From an uncultured Bacteroidales bacterium (lineage in GTDB: Bacteria; Bacteroidota; Bacteroidia; Bacteroidales; Paludibacteraceae): a stretch of DNA of 64,000 nucleotides. The translations under genes were made by a program, and so were the position numbers. This document shows positions 35,005-43,189 of this stretch, in pieces. The stretch covers positions 1-64,000 of the forward strand of contig CAMHOY010000010.1 in NCBI GenBank assembly GCA_946186915.1, written 5' to 3'. The notes beneath the pieces were generated by a model that was not told where the DNA came from, ran no database searches, and worked only from the letters and a program-made list of their open reading frames with translations. Position 1 is the stretch's first letter; each line of letters begins with the position of its first letter.

Positions 35005-35315
35005 CAGTAGAAATTACAGACGCTAACATCAAGGATGTGATTGCGTCAGGCAAACCCGTAGTAGTAGATTTCTGGGCGGGTTGGTGTGGTCCGTGCAAGA
35101 TGATGCTCCCTATTTTAGAGGAGCTCTCGAATGAGTATGACGGCCGCATTGTAGTAGGCAAACTGAATGTAGATGACAACCCTGACACGTGCGAAGAGTA
35201 CGGCATCATGAATATTCCGACGATGCTCTTCTTCCAGAACGGCGAGTTGGTTAATCGTCACGTAGGTGCATGCCGCAAGCAGGATTTGGCCCAACTTTTT
35301 GACAGTTTGCTGTAA
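35001..35315 (+). CDS. trxA: Thioredoxin
   Basis: A 104-residue cytosolic thioredoxin with the redox motif WCGPC (Cys29, Cys32), the cis-proline region IPTMLFF and VVDFWAGW strand. There is no signal peptide. The ATG overlaps the clp stop (ATGA), so expression is coupled to the unfoldase. The combination suggests a protein-quality or oxidative-stress unit, which is inference from position. Confidence 0.95.
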   Translation: MTVEITDANIKDVIASGKPVVVDFWAGWCGPCKMMLPILEELSNEYDGRIVVGKLNVDDNPDTCEEYGIMNIPTMLFFQNGELVNRHVGACRKQDLAQLFDSLL

Positions 35316-35326
35316 TTTGGAAGTAC

Positions 35327-35395
35327 CTTCGGACACCGCCTGCCCTGCGGGCATTCCCCCGAAGTTACGTTCGCGCACTTGTGCGAACTACAAGT
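35327..35395. repeat. Structured intergenic element, copy 1
   Basis: Outer stem CTTCGG (35327-35332)/CCGAAG (35359-35364) enclosing TGCCC-TGC-GGGCA (35341-35353), then a hairpin in GTTCGCGCAC..GTGCGAAC (35369-35388). A diverged relative with the same stems is at 54122-54188. Confidence 0.6.
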
Positions 35396-35400
35396 CTTTG

Positions 35401-35435
35401 TGCAAAAAAATGCGCCTTTATTCATTTTTTTTGCA
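35401..35435 (+). terminator. AT-rich terminator-like hairpin after trxA
   Basis: Arms TGCAAAAAAATG (35401-35412) and CATTTTTTTTGCA (35423-35435) with a 10-nt loop, upstream of the tRNA promoter. Confidence 0.55.
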
Positions 35436-35441
35436 TAAATT

Positions 35442-35473
35442 CTTGTATATTCCAAATATTTGTAGTACCTTTG
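35442..35473 (+). promoter_or_regulatory. Promoter for tRNA-Arg and probably rpoD
   Basis: -33 CTTG (35442-35445), 20 nt, -7 TACCTTTG (35466-35473). The 36 nt from the -33 box on are very similar to the ddl promoter at 54251-54283. Confidence 0.8.
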
Positions 35474-35489
35474 CGCGCTTTTTGCGCGC

Positions 35490-35563
35490 GGTCCGGTAGC
35501 TCAGCTGGATAGAGCAACAGCCTTCTAAGCTGTGGGTCTCGGGTTCGAATCCCGACCGGATCA
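35490..35563 (+). tRNA. tRNA-Arg (anticodon TCT)
   Basis: A 74-nt cloverleaf. The acceptor stem GGTCCGG pairs with CCGGATC (one G-T pair), the D-arm is GCTC/GAGC, the anticodon arm ACAGC-CTTCTAA-GCTGT gives anticodon TCT (reads AGA/AGG), and the T-arm is TCGGG-TTCGAAT-CCCGA. The discriminator is A; CCA is not encoded. GCGCGC repeats flank the 5' end. Confidence 0.95.
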
Positions 35564-35567
35564 CAGA

Positions 35568-35668
35568 CGTTTTCGCTAAAAAACGAGCCAAGCTTGTTTG
35601 AGCGAGTAGTTTAGCGGAAACGGCTGGGCTGAGCGCCCTGCGCGCAGCAGGGATTACGAAGAAATCCC
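35568..35668 (+). promoter_or_regulatory. Structured region between tRNA-Arg and rpoD
   Basis: An inverted repeat CGTTTTCGCTAAA (35568-35580)/TTTAGCGGAAACG (35610-35622, one mismatch) encloses a CAAGCTTG palindrome. It is followed by CCCTGC (35636-35641)/GCAGGG (35647-35652), and by GGGATT (35650-35655)/AATCCC (35663-35668), which competes for the same GGG. It could be a tRNA 3' terminator plus rpoD leader; no separate rpoD promoter was seen. Confidence 0.45.
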
Positions 35669-35715
35669 GACCGAGACTTAAAGTCAGAATACAAGAGTAT
35701 ATATATTAATCGTAT

Positions 35716-36576
35716 ATGCGTCAATTAAAAATTACAAAATCGATCACCAACCGTGAGTCAGCGAGTCTGGACAAGTATCTTCAAGAGATCGGTCGAGAGG
35801 AGTTGATTTCGGTGGAAGAAGAAGTAGAACTGGCGGGTCGTATCCGTAACGGCGACCGCGCGGCCTTGGAGAAATTGACGAAGAGCAACCTGCGCTTCGT
35901 GGTTTCCGTAGCCAAGCAGTACCAGAACCAGGGTCTTAGTTTGCCGGACTTGATTAATGAAGGCAACCTGGGTCTGATCAAGGCAGCGGAGAAATTCGAT
36001 GAGACGCGTGGTTTCAAGTTCATCTCGTACGCCGTTTGGTGGATTCGTCAATCGATCCTCCAGGCGTTGGCCGAGCAGAGCCGTATCGTTCGTCTTCCTC
36101 TCAACCAGGTTGGTTCGATGAACAAGATTAACAAAGCGTACCAGCGTTTTGAGCAAGAGCACGAGCGCAAGCCGAGTGCGGAAGAGTTAGCCGACATGCT
36201 GGATATCCCTGTGGATAAGATCGCTGACACCCTGAAGATGTCGGGTCGTCACGTGAGTGTCGATGCGCCGTTTGTAGAGGGTGAAGACAACAGTCTTATC
36301 GACGTGATGGTGAATGAAGATTCGCCGAACGCCGACCGCGGTCTTATCAACGAGTCGCTCTCTACGGAGATCAACCGTGCGTTAGCCACGTTGACTCCGC
36401 GTGAAGCGGATATCCTGCGCAAGTTCTTCGGTATCGGGACTCCCGAGAAGACCTTGGAAGAGATCGGAGACGAACTGCATTTGACGCGCGAGCGCGTACG
36501 CCAGATCAAAGAGAAAGCGATCCGCAAACTGAACACGGGTCAACGCAGTCACATACTGCAAACGTATCTGGGATGA
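35716..36576 (+). CDS. rpoD: Primary RNA polymerase sigma factor
   Basis: A 286-residue sigma-70 family protein of the short Bacteroidetes primary type, which lacks region 1.1 and the long non-conserved region. Region 1.2 starts at [16 protein letters not shown]; region 2 has [50 protein letters not shown] residues; region 4 has LTREADIL-like and [14 protein letters not shown]. It recognises the TTTG/TAnnTTTG promoters seen throughout this window. A strong terminator follows directly. It seems to be transcribed from the tRNA-Arg promoter. Confidence 0.96.
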   Translation: MRQLKITKSITNRESASLDKYLQEIGREELISVEEEVELAGRIRNGDRAALEKLTKSNLRFVVSVAKQYQNQGLSLPDLINEGNLGLIKAAEKFDETRGFKFISYAVWWIRQSILQALAEQSRIVRLPLNQVGSMNKINKAYQRFEQEHERKPSAEELADMLDIPVDKIADTLKMSGRHVSVDAPFVEGEDNSLIDVMVNEDSPNADRGLINESLSTEINRALATLTPREADILRKFFGIGTPEKTLEEIGDELHLTRERVRQIKEKAIRKLNTGQRSHILQTYLG

Positions 36577-36603
36577 AAAAAAGCCTCTTCGGAGGCTTTT
36601 TTT
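36576..36603 (+). terminator. Terminator of rpoD
   Basis: A run, GCCTC-TTCG-GAGGC (36583-36596) and T7. A UUCG tetraloop hairpin with complementary A/T flanks, so it may act in both directions. Confidence 0.92.
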
Positions 36604-36655
36604 AGTTATCAGAAGTTAGATATCAGAAATCAGATGTCAGAAGTCAGAAGTTAGT
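36604..36655. repeat. Short array (ATCAGAAG/GTCAGAAG)
   Basis: Repeats of (A/G)TCAGAA(G) with 7-9 bp period between the rpoD terminator and the next stop codon. The same motif is found in frame in the permease gene at 63854-63904. Confidence 0.8.
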
Positions 36656-36830
36656 CGAAGAGTGTGGGTTGGTCGCTATCGAGGCGTTTGAGGATGGCGC
36701 GCATGAGTGTCTCGCGGATGAGACGGCTGCGATTGGACACGCCGTACTTGTCGCAGAAACGCTCCAAGGTCTGCTGCTCGCTTTCGTTAAGCAGGATAGA
36801 GATACGATGTTCGCGGGGTTGCTTTTTCAT
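36651..36830 (-). CDS. Small ribbon-helix-helix-like protein
   Basis: A 59-residue protein: MKKQPREHRISILLNESE then a helix EQQTLERFCDKYG, SNRSRLIRETLMRAIL and a short tail DQPTLFD. A beta strand followed by two helices with the NRSRLIRE turn is what ribbon-helix-helix DNA-binding proteins look like. I recall close relatives with the same PTL(F/W)D tail in other Bacteroidales. It starts 13 nt before the stop of the upstream minus-strand gene region and may be co-transcribed with it. DNA binding is inferred from fold only. Confidence 0.8.
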   Translation of the reverse strand: MKKQPREHRISILLNESEQQTLERFCDKYGVSNRSRLIRETLMRAILKRLDSDQPTLFD

Positions 36831-36842
36831 GCGGGCGACCGG

Positions 36843-37580
36843 TTAGAACATGAGTACGAGTTTTAATTCCGGAGAAACGAGATAACGACCGGTATAATTG
36901 GTGAACGTATTTCCGTTGATAACTTCCGTAGCGGCGATCTTCGCTTGTTGGAACTGGGCGGATGCCACTACCGCGAGAGCGGTTTTTTCGTTTATCCGGT
37001 AGCGGTAACCGAAGTCGATGCTCGCATAGAGACCGCCTAAATAGTCTTTGCTCAGCGCCACTCCGTAGCCGAGCGCCATGCCGAAGACGGGCGCATGCTG
37101 CTGCTCGATGAGAGGCAGACGGAGAGCGACCTGGACAGGCAGGAAATTAAATTTCGCTGCGCCGATAAACATCCCGTGGTATCCGAGACCGCCGCCTATG
37201 AAGATATGGCGTTGTCCGATATGATGACTCCCGACGAGGAAGTCCACGCTGAACCCACCTCCGACAGCGGCATTGGGGATACATGCCGCTCCGCCGCCTA
37301 ATTCCAGCGCGATGGACGCTTTCTTGGACGTACCTATCTCATCTTTCTGCTCCTCTTGCTCCGCCTTTTCCTCTGCGGGATCAGCCGTGAGAATCTCCTG
37401 CACTTCGGCACGCGGGTATTGGAAACGCGCCCCTTCGGCATTCCGGATGATGATCACCTCCTCATTCTGGAAGAGGATGTCGCCTTTCACGCGTGCGCCT
37501 GTACGCAATAATAATGTTTCCGCGTGCGCGCATAAAGCGCATAATAGGACGAGAGCGATGATGTAGAGTCGTTTGTTCAT
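36843..37580 (-). CDS. Exported outer-membrane beta-barrel-like protein
   Basis: A 245-residue exported protein with a signal peptide (MNKRLYIIALVLLCALCAHA). A short N-terminal Sm-like strand domain (LLLRTGARVKGDILFQNEEVI) is followed by an acidic linker (EEKAEQEEQKDE) and a glycine/aromatic-rich region typical of 8-strand barrels (YHGMFIGAAKFNFLPVQVAL, GYRYRINEKTALAV), ending in LKLVLMF with a terminal Phe. I start at 37580 because the promoter -7 box lies at 37602-37609, ruling out the upstream in-frame start at 37604. Function unknown. Confidence 0.75.
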   Translation of the reverse strand: MNKRLYIIALVLLCALCAHAETLLLRTGARVKGDILFQNEEVIIIRNAEGARFQYPRAEVQEILTADPAEEKAEQEEQKDEIGTSKKASIALELGGGAACIPNAAVGGGFSVDFLVGSHHIGQRHIFIGGGLGYHGMFIGAAKFNFLPVQVALRLPLIEQQHAPVFGMALGYGVALSKDYLGGLYASIDFGYRYRINEKTALAVVASAQFQQAKIAATEVINGNTFTNYTGRYLVSPELKLVLMF

Positions 37581-37601
37581 GTATCTAAACTTTTGCGTCT
37601 G

Positions 37602-37633
37602 CAAAAGTACTGCTTTTTTTTGATATACGCAAA
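37602..37633 (-). promoter_or_regulatory. Promoter of the barrel protein gene
   Basis: Minus-strand -33 TTTG (37630-37633), 20 nt with an A8 tract, -7 TACTTTTG (37602-37609). An inverted copy CTTTTGC (37590-37596)/GCAAAAG (37601-37607) brackets the expected transcript start. Confidence 0.85.
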
Positions 37634-37645
37634 TTTTCGTGAATT

Positions 37646-39004
37646 TTATACCAGTTCAAAGTCAATTTGGCTTCTATTTATGTCTGTTTTGACAACTTTG
37701 ACGCGCACGGCATCGCCCAAAGTGTGGGTTATACCGTTCTCGGCGCAGATGAGGCGGTAGTTTTTCTCGTCGTATTTCCATGTCTCTCCGGGGAAGCCGA
37801 CTTTGGAGATATGGACGAGTCCTTCGCACCGCGAGTCATCGAGTTGGACGAAGAGTCCGAAATCGGTGACGCCGGTGATATGTCCGGGCAATATCTCTCC
37901 GATATGATCCGCCATCCACATGGTCTGAAACAGTTTGATGGAGTCGCGTTCGGCTTGCGCGGCTTCCTGTTCGCAGGCGGAGCAATGCTCGCATTTCTCT
38001 TCAAGTTCGGCGCGGGTGAGCGGACAGGGTTTGCCGGTAAGGATATATTTCTCCACGAGGCGGTGCACCATCAGGTCGGGATAGCGGCGGATAGGCGAAG
38101 TGAAATGAGTATAATGGGAGAAGGCGAGTCCGTAGTGGCCGATGTTATAGGTTGAATAGACGGCTTTTGCTTGTGCGCGGATGGTGAGCAGGTCGATTGT
38201 CTGCTGCGGTATGCGCGTTCCCATCCGTTTCTTGAATTTCTTGAGGTCGTCCAGTTTCTCGTTGTCGGGCAAGTCATGCACGCGATAGACGAACGGACGT
38301 CCGGAGCCGACGGCTTTGGCGACGGTACGGTTAGCGAGCAGCATGAACTCCTCTATCAGATGATGGGCTTCGTTGGGCGACTCGAAATAGATATCCGTCG
38401 GATGGCAGTGCTCGTCCAGACGAAAGCGCATCTCGTCCTGTTCGATGGCAAGAGCGCCGTTAGCCAGTCGCTCGGCACGAAGCTTCTGCGCCAACGTGTC
38501 GAGTTTTTTTAAGACTTTCGGTATCTCGGTATCTCGATATTCCGGTATATCGACACCTTGAAGCATCTCTTGCACTTCGTCGTAATTGAGTCGTGCGTCG
38601 GAGCGGATGACGGTGCGGCATATTTTATATTTATGAACGCGCGCGTCTGCGTCCATGAGGAAGACGACGGACATACAGAGTTTGTCTTCACCGGGCCGCA
38701 GCGAGCACAGGTCGTTGCACAATTCTTCGGGCAGCATGGGGATGACGCGGTCCACGAGATAAGTGGACGTGCCGCGTTTATAGGCGTCGTCATCGGTTTT
38801 CGTGCCGGGTTTGACATAATGGGAGACATCGGCGATGTGAACGCCTATGCGATATACCTCCCCTCCATTTAGGGAGGGGGCGGGGGTAGGCTCCTTCTCA
38901 AACGATATTGCGTCATCGAAGTCCTTGGCATCGGCGGGATCGATGGTAAAGGTGAAAACATCGCGCATATCGCGCCTGCGAAGTATCTCGCGTTCGTCAA
39001 TCAT
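37646..39004 (-). CDS. RNase R-like exoribonuclease lacking N-terminal OB domains
   Basis: A 452-residue RNB-family 3'-5' exoribonuclease. It begins in the RNB domain itself (ILRRRDMRD then IDPADAKDFDDAIS with the catalytic Asp cluster), continues through HYTHFTSPIRRYPDLMVHRLV, and ends in an S1 domain (GHITGVTDFGLFVQLDD). Usual RNase R proteins have ~250 more residues at the N terminus with two cold-shock/OB domains; these are absent and there is no room for them, since a promoter lies 41 nt upstream of this ATG. Two peptides look inserted: PTPAPSLNGGE (palindrome 38859-38880) and IPEYRDTEIPK (38518-38552). Confidence 0.88.
   Translation of the reverse strand: MIDEREILRRRDMRDVFTFTIDPADAKDFDDAISFEKEPTPAPSLNGGEVYRIGVHIADVSHYVKPGTKTDDDAYKRGTSTYLVDRVIPMLPEELCNDLCSLRPGEDKLCMSVVFLMDADARVHKYKICRTVIRSDARLNYDEVQEMLQGVDIPEYRDTEIPKVLKKLDTLAQKLRAERLANGALAIEQDEMRFRLDEHCHPTDIYFESPNEAHHLIEEFMLLANRTVAKAVGSGRPFVYRVHDLPDNEKLDDLKKFKKRMGTRIPQQTIDLLTIRAQAKAVYSTYNIGHYGLAFSHYTHFTSPIRRYPDLMVHRLVEKYILTGKPCPLTRAELEEKCEHCSACEQEAAQAERDSIKLFQTMWMADHIGEILPGHITGVTDFGLFVQLDDSRCEGLVHISKVGFPGETWKYDEKNYRLICAENGITHTLGDAVRVKVVKTDINRSQIDFELV
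38859..38880. repeat. C-rich palindrome inside the RNB gene
   Basis: CTCCCCTCC-ATTT-AGGGAGGGGG-type palindrome, in frame, immediately after the catalytic Asp motif and giving the peptide TPAPSLNGG. Confidence 0.8.
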
Positions 39005-39044
39005 AGATTGCTAATTTGAGTACACAAAATCATAAAATCGGGTG

Positions 39045-39092
39045 CAAAATTACAAAAATTCTTGCATATCTGCAAAAAAATACGTACCTTTG
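39045..39092. promoter_or_regulatory. Overlapping divergent promoters with a shared palindrome
   Basis: Minus: -33 TTTG (39073-39076), 20 nt, -7 TAATTTTG (39045-39052) for the RNB gene. Plus: -33 CTTG (39061-39064), 20 nt, -7 TACCTTTG (39085-39092) for the phosphorylase. The core CTTGCATATCTGCAAA (39061-39076) matches 14 of 16 bases of the core at 10632-10647. Confidence 0.82.
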
Positions 39093-39139
39093 CACGCTTT
39101 TTTGAAATAATAACGTAAAATAACAAACAATATACTACA

Positions 39140-41698
39140 ATGAAAATCAAAGTAAGTAATGTAAATCAGGCCGTTTGGAAAGAGTGTAACGTACATGCTA
39201 CGCTTCCTGCCGACCTGAGCAAACTGCAAGAGATTGCATACAACCTCTGGTGGAGCTGGAACGGTGAAGCCAAAGACCTGTTCCGCTACATCGATACGGA
39301 TGCGTGGCATCGCGCCAACTCGAACCCGGTCGTTCTGTTGAATATCTTGAGTTACGACAGGATGGTTGAGTTGTCGAAGGACGTAGAATTCATGAATCGT
39401 CTGAATGCCGTTTACGCCGAGTTCCGCGCATACATGGACACGCCGAAAGACAAGAAGAAACCGACTATCGCTTATTTCTCGATGGAGTACGGCTTGACGC
39501 ACGTGCTGAAGATCTATTCGGGTGGTCTGGGTATTCTGGCCGGTGACTACATCAAAGAGGCATCGGATTGCAACGTGGACATGACGGCTATCGGTTTCCT
39601 CTACCGCTACGGTTATTTCACCCAGACGCTGAGTCCGGAAGGCCAGCAGATCGCCAACTACGAGGCGCAGAACTTCGCCAACCTGCCTATCACGCAGGTA
39701 AAAGAGGCAGACGGCAGCAACATGATTATCGAGGTGCCGTATCCCGGCCGCACGGTGAAGGCTTATCTATGGAAAGTAGCGGTAGGTCGTATGGACCTGT
39801 ACCTGCTGGACACGGACAATGAGTTGAACAGCGAGTGGGATCGCCAGATCACGCATCAGCTCTACGGCGGCGACTGGGAGAACCGTATCAAGCAGGAGAT
39901 CCTGTTAGGTATCGGCGGTATGTTAGCGCTGAAGAAATTAGGCATCAAGAAGGATGTATATCATTGTAACGAGGGTCACGCAGCCCTGATGGGTCTGCAG
40001 CGCCTTGTGGATCTCGTTCAGGAAGACGGCTTGACCTTCAACCAGGCGAAAGAGGTTGTTCGCGCAAGCGGACTGTACACCTGCCATACGCCGGTTCCTG
40101 CGGGCCACGACTACTTCGAGGAGGGCTTGTTCTACAAGTATATGAGCGAGTACGCGGAGAAACTCGGTATCGAATGGCATGACCTGATCGGCATGGGCCG
40201 CACGAATCCGGACGACAACAACGAGAAGTTCTCGATGTCCGTCTTCGCGCTCAACACCTGCCAGGAGGCCAACGGCGTAAGCTGGTTGCACGGCGAAGTA
40301 TCGAAGAAGATGTTCAGCCCTGTTTGGCCGGGTTATTTCCCCGAGGAGTTGCACGTGGACTACGTCACCAACGGCGTACATATGCCGACTTGGGCCGCAT
40401 CGGATTGGAAGAAGGTATATAAGAAATACCTGCCGAAAGAATGGATGAAAGACCAGTCCAATCTGGATATGTGGAAGGCTTATGCGGACATCCCCGATGA
40501 GGAGATCTGGGCAACGCGTATCGGTTTGAAACGCAAGATGATGGATTTCATCAAGCAGCAGTTCCGTGAAGACTGGATGAAGAGCCAAGGTGATCCTGCC
40601 CGCATCGTACGTGCGCTGAATGAGATGAAGCCGGACAACCTGATTATCGGTTTCGGTCGTCGTTTCGCGACCTACAAACGCGCTCACCTGTTGTTCACCG
40701 ACCTCGAGCGTCTGGACAAGCTGGTGAACAACCCGAACTATCCGGTTCAGTTCCTCTTCACCGGTAAGGCTCACCCCGCTGACGGCGGTGGTCAGGGTCT
40801 GATCAAGCGCATCATCGAGATCAGCCGTATGCCGCAGTTCCTCGGTAAGATCATCTTCCTCGAGAACTACGATATGCGTCTGGCTAAGCGTCTCATCTCC
40901 GGTGTGGATATCTGGCTGAACACGCCTACCCGTCCGTTGGAGGCATCGGGTACGTCCGGCGAGAAAGCGCAGATGAACGGCGTGCTCAACTTCAGTGTCA
41001 AAGACGGATGGTGGTACGAAGGATACGTAGAAGGCGCAGGATGGGCATTGACCGAGAAGCGCACCTACGAGAACCAGGCGCACCAGGATCAGCTCGACGC
41101 AGCTACCATCTATCAGATGCTGGAGAATGAGATCATCCCGCTGTACTACGCGAAGAACAGCAAGGGTTACAGCCCCGAGTGGATCCAGTATATCAAGAAA
41201 TCCGTGACGAAGATCACTCCGCGCTTCACCATGAAGCGAATGATCGATGACTACTTCAGCAAGTTCTACAACAAACTCGCGAAGCGTCACAACCTCTTGC
41301 TGGCGGACAACTACAAAGTAGCGAAAGAGATCGCAGCATGGAAAGAGAACATGGTGGAACACTGGGACGAGATCGAGGTAGTGAGCAAGTCCGATACGGA
41401 CATGACGAACCTGAACGTAGGTGACAAGTTCAAAGTAGCCGTCGAGTTGGACACCAAGGGTCTGAACGACAAGGGTCTCGGCGTAGAACTCGTAGCGATC
41501 CGCACTTCGACCCACAACAACGACAAACTCTACGAAGTAGAGCCGTTGAAGTTAGTCAAGAGCGAAGGTAGTCACCTCTTCTTCGAGAACATCTACCAGC
41601 TCGACTACGCCGGAGGAATGAAATTCGGCCTGCGAATGTATCCGCAGAACGAACTCCTCCCGCACCGAATGGACTTCTGCTACGTCCGCTGGATTTAA
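39140..41698 (+). CDS. glgP: Alpha-glucan (glycogen) phosphorylase
   Basis: An 852-residue GT35 enzyme that releases glucose-1-phosphate from alpha-1,4-glucans using PLP. It is of the alpha-glucan-phosphorylase subfamily ([42 protein letters not shown]). PLP-site features are [17 protein letters not shown] and [18 protein letters not shown], where most relatives have GMKAAMNG. The N-terminal DUF3417-like helical region ([20 protein letters not shown]) is present. Monocistronic between its own promoter and the hairpin at 41707. It complements the debranching, GT4 and GH57 genes 10 kb away. Confidence 0.94.
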   Translation: MKIKVSNVNQAVWKECNVHATLPADLSKLQEIAYNLWWSWNGEAKDLFRYIDTDAWHRANSNPVVLLNILSYDRMVELSKDVEFMNRLNAVYAEFRAYMDTPKDKKKPTIAYFSMEYGLTHVLKIYSGGLGILAGDYIKEASDCNVDMTAIGFLYRYGYFTQTLSPEGQQIANYEAQNFANLPITQVKEADGSNMIIEVPYPGRTVKAYLWKVAVGRMDLYLLDTDNELNSEWDRQITHQLYGGDWENRIKQEILLGIGGMLALKKLGIKKDVYHCNEGHAALMGLQRLVDLVQEDGLTFNQAKEVVRASGLYTCHTPVPAGHDYFEEGLFYKYMSEYAEKLGIEWHDLIGMGRTNPDDNNEKFSMSVFALNTCQEANGVSWLHGEVSKKMFSPVWPGYFPEELHVDYVTNGVHMPTWAASDWKKVYKKYLPKEWMKDQSNLDMWKAYADIPDEEIWATRIGLKRKMMDFIKQQFREDWMKSQGDPARIVRALNEMKPDNLIIGFGRRFATYKRAHLLFTDLERLDKLVNNPNYPVQFLFTGKAHPADGGGQGLIKRIIEISRMPQFLGKIIFLENYDMRLAKRLISGVDIWLNTPTRPLEASGTSGEKAQMNGVLNFSVKDGWWYEGYVEGAGWALTEKRTYENQAHQDQLDAATIYQMLENEIIPLYYAKNSKGYSPEWIQYIKKSVTKITPRFTMKRMIDDYFSKFYNKLAKRHNLLLADNYKVAKEIAAWKENMVEHWDEIEVVSKSDTDMTNLNVGDKFKVAVELDTKGLNDKGLGVELVAIRTSTHNNDKLYEVEPLKLVKSEGSHLFFENIYQLDYAGGMKFGLRMYPQNELLPHRMDFCYVRWI

Positions 41699-41706
41699 TC
41701 AATATG

Positions 41707-41740
41707 GCCTGCAGCAATGCAGGCTATATTTGTATTTTTA
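41707..41740 (+). terminator. Terminator of glgP
   Basis: GCCTGCA-GCAA-TGCAGGC (41707-41724) followed by TATATTTGTATTTTT. Confidence 0.85.
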
Positions 41741-41901
41741 TGCAATAAATCAAAAACTCGTAGCCCCGAGCTTACAGCTCTCCATTGGAGTTGCCTACTT
41801 GTCCATCCGTGAACACGTTCCCGCTGAACAATCAGTCAACTCCAATTGACGGCAAACCATCCGGCTACTCACAAAAACAATACAAAAAAAGCCAAAAACC
41901 T

Positions 41902-42354
41902 ATGCAGCACATGGAAGAGAACACTATTCGAATCGTACAAGAACCTAAAAAGGCTGAATTAGTCCAAGCTTGTTATGGAATTATCGGTGCCATGATAGAA
42001 GTGTACAAACAATTAGGAGCCGGCATGCCGGAATATATCTATCAAGAAGCACTAACGACAGAATTAACTGCTAATGGTTTTAATGTTCATAAAGAATTAG
42101 AATACCACCCTCGTTACAAGGGGAACGAGATGAAGTCTTATTTAAAAATGGACTTAGTTGTTGAATCGCCTATCGGTAATATTATTATTGAATGTAAGGC
42201 CCTCATGCAGTTGACTGAAAAAGAGCATTATCAGACCTTCGGCTACCTTCGCGGTACAGGCTGGCCGGTAGCCCTGCTCGTAAATTTCGGAGCTAGTCCT
42301 CGTGCCCAGATTGAGCGTTTTTATAACAATGACGGGGTTATAGAAGTTTTTTAA
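41902..42354 (+). CDS. GxxExxY protein, copy 1
   Basis: A 150-residue protein of the GxxExxY family (TIGR04256-like), named for the motif seen here as GMPEYIY. It has PD-(D/E)XK-like features: HKELEYHP, LKMDLVVE and IIIECKAL, then TFGYLRGTGWPVALLVNFG. The family's function is unknown; a nuclease-like fold is suggested by the E-x-K pattern. The start at 41902 (MQHMEENTI) aligns exactly with the start of copy 2 at 50625, giving equal lengths. It is about two-thirds identical to copy 2. Both lie within inverted-repeat elements around the giant surface-protein locus. Confidence 0.88.
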   Translation: MQHMEENTIRIVQEPKKAELVQACYGIIGAMIEVYKQLGAGMPEYIYQEALTTELTANGFNVHKELEYHPRYKGNEMKSYLKMDLVVESPIGNIIIECKALMQLTEKEHYQTFGYLRGTGWPVALLVNFGASPRAQIERFYNNDGVIEVF

Positions 42355-42366
42355 CATATCCGTATG

Positions 42367-42414
42367 TTTTTGAGAGCGAAGCGCTTTTTTGTGAGCGCAG
42401 CGTGTTTTTGTAAG
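42367..42414. repeat. Three 19-bp-spaced subterminal repeats (TTTTTGTRAGCG)
   Basis: TTTTTGAGAG (42367), TTTTTGTGAG (42386) and TTTTTGTAAG (42405), each followed by GCG-rich palindromic sequence. The equivalents in element 2 are at 51105 and 51125. Confidence 0.8.
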
Positions 42415-42659
42415 GCAGTCGTACGACTCAAAAAAGTCGTACGGAATGGTTGATGTAGAGTTAGCCAAGGGAGCTTGCTCTCTATGGGCAACTATACATT
42501 AGGCATTAGGCGACATGGTTGCCGTACCGCCGCGTTTTTGATTTATAAACAGGCTGCTTCACTACTTTGTGTTTTTTATGTTTTTTTCTTTTAATGGCTA
42601 GCGAAAATGGGTGTAGTTGGCTGCAAAATGTAGAAAATTTCGTTTTTTCTGCTGAAAAA

Positions 42660-42691
42660 TTTGCACATATGAAATACTTTTAGTATTTTTG
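42660..42691 (+). promoter_or_regulatory. Promoter of the surface-protein locus
   Basis: -33 TTTG (42660-42663), 20 nt, -7 TATTTTTG (42684-42691), about 23 nt before the ATG at 42714. Confidence 0.8.
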
Positions 42692-42713
42692 CATGCTAAT
42701 TTTAGATTAGGCC

Positions 42714-43157
42714 ATGAAACGCATATTTATACCAGTCTTGCTGCTGTTTCTTTTCGCACACGCACACTGTACCCCGGTGTACGCGACCAGTGAGCACGCT
42801 GTACAACATGTGTATAGCTGTAACACTACGGCCCAGGGCATAGGATATATGCCCTCGCATGGAATGCGCAGCGTCAACTCGATGCCTGCCGCCGTGCGCT
42901 ATTCCGCAACGGTTTTCGAACCCTTCAACGGCGCTTGTCCGTCGGAATATGTCGATGGCAAAGCGCCGACCGGTCCTAACGGACGACGTAATGGTTTTGG
43001 TCCGCGTCCTGATGACAAACCCGCGGACACCTCCCCCATCGGCGAACCGTGGATACTGGGTATCTTTGCGCTGCTTTTCGGCGGTGTCATCGCTTGGAAA
43101 AATCGAACATTTCACGAGACCATCACGGGACCATGTTCCGAGAAAGACCCAAAATAG
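42714..43157 (+). CDS. Small exported protein preceding the giant surface protein
   Basis: A 147-residue protein with a signal peptide (MKRIFIPVLLLFLFAHAHC), a low-complexity middle rich in Pro, Gly and Asp, and a C-terminal membrane segment introduced by PIGEPWILGIFALLFGGVIAW and a basic stop (KNR). The pattern P-x-G-x(4)-L-hydrophobic-basic at the end of small exported proteins directly upstream of large secreted ones is, from memory, recurrent in Bacteroidales. Function unknown; a role in export or anchoring of the giant protein is inferred from position. The last ~25 residues follow the membrane segment. Confidence 0.72.
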   Translation: MKRIFIPVLLLFLFAHAHCTPVYATSEHAVQHVYSCNTTAQGIGYMPSHGMRSVNSMPAAVRYSATVFEPFNGACPSEYVDGKAPTGPNGRRNGFGPRPDDKPADTSPIGEPWILGIFALLFGGVIAWKNRTFHETITGPCSEKDPK

Positions 43158-43189
43158 AACATTTCACGACACTAAAAACATCCAAAGAT

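Larger units (their letters stand above)
41745..42546 (+). mobile_element. TIR-bounded element carrying GxxExxY gene 1
   Basis: Perfect 13-bp terminal inverted repeats ATAAATCAAAAAC (41745-41757) and GTTTTTGATTTAT (42534-42546) enclose a GxxExxY gene. Inside the left end is CTCACAAAAA (41868-41877); inside the right end are three 19-bp-spaced TTTTTGNGAG/TTTTTGTAAG units (42367, 42386, 42405) and the hairpin CGTACGACT/AGTCGTACG (42420-42443). The stop-to-right-repeat distance (180 nt) matches that of the second element (177 nt). No transposase is present, so a non-autonomous element is my inference. Confidence 0.55.
42355..42713. other. Gap between GxxExxY gene 1 and the surface-protein locus
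   Basis: No gene is seen in this 359-nt stretch. It holds the right end of the element (to 42546), then plain AT-rich sequence and the promoter at 42660-42691. Confidence 0.6.

Noticed and set aside
35623..35668. A second, degenerate tRNA after tRNA-Arg
   Set aside because: Only an AATCCCGACCG-like T-arm fragment is shared; no acceptor stem or anticodon arm can be formed.
39938..41515. A 525-residue open frame antisense to glgP
   Set aside because: It lies wholly within a clear phosphorylase gene and shows no protein motif; it is a codon-bias shadow.
41785..41901. An N-terminal extension of GxxExxY copy 1 up to a TTG at 41785
   Set aside because: The extension is repeat DNA, is not shared by copy 2, and the ATG at 41902 gives exact alignment of both proteins.
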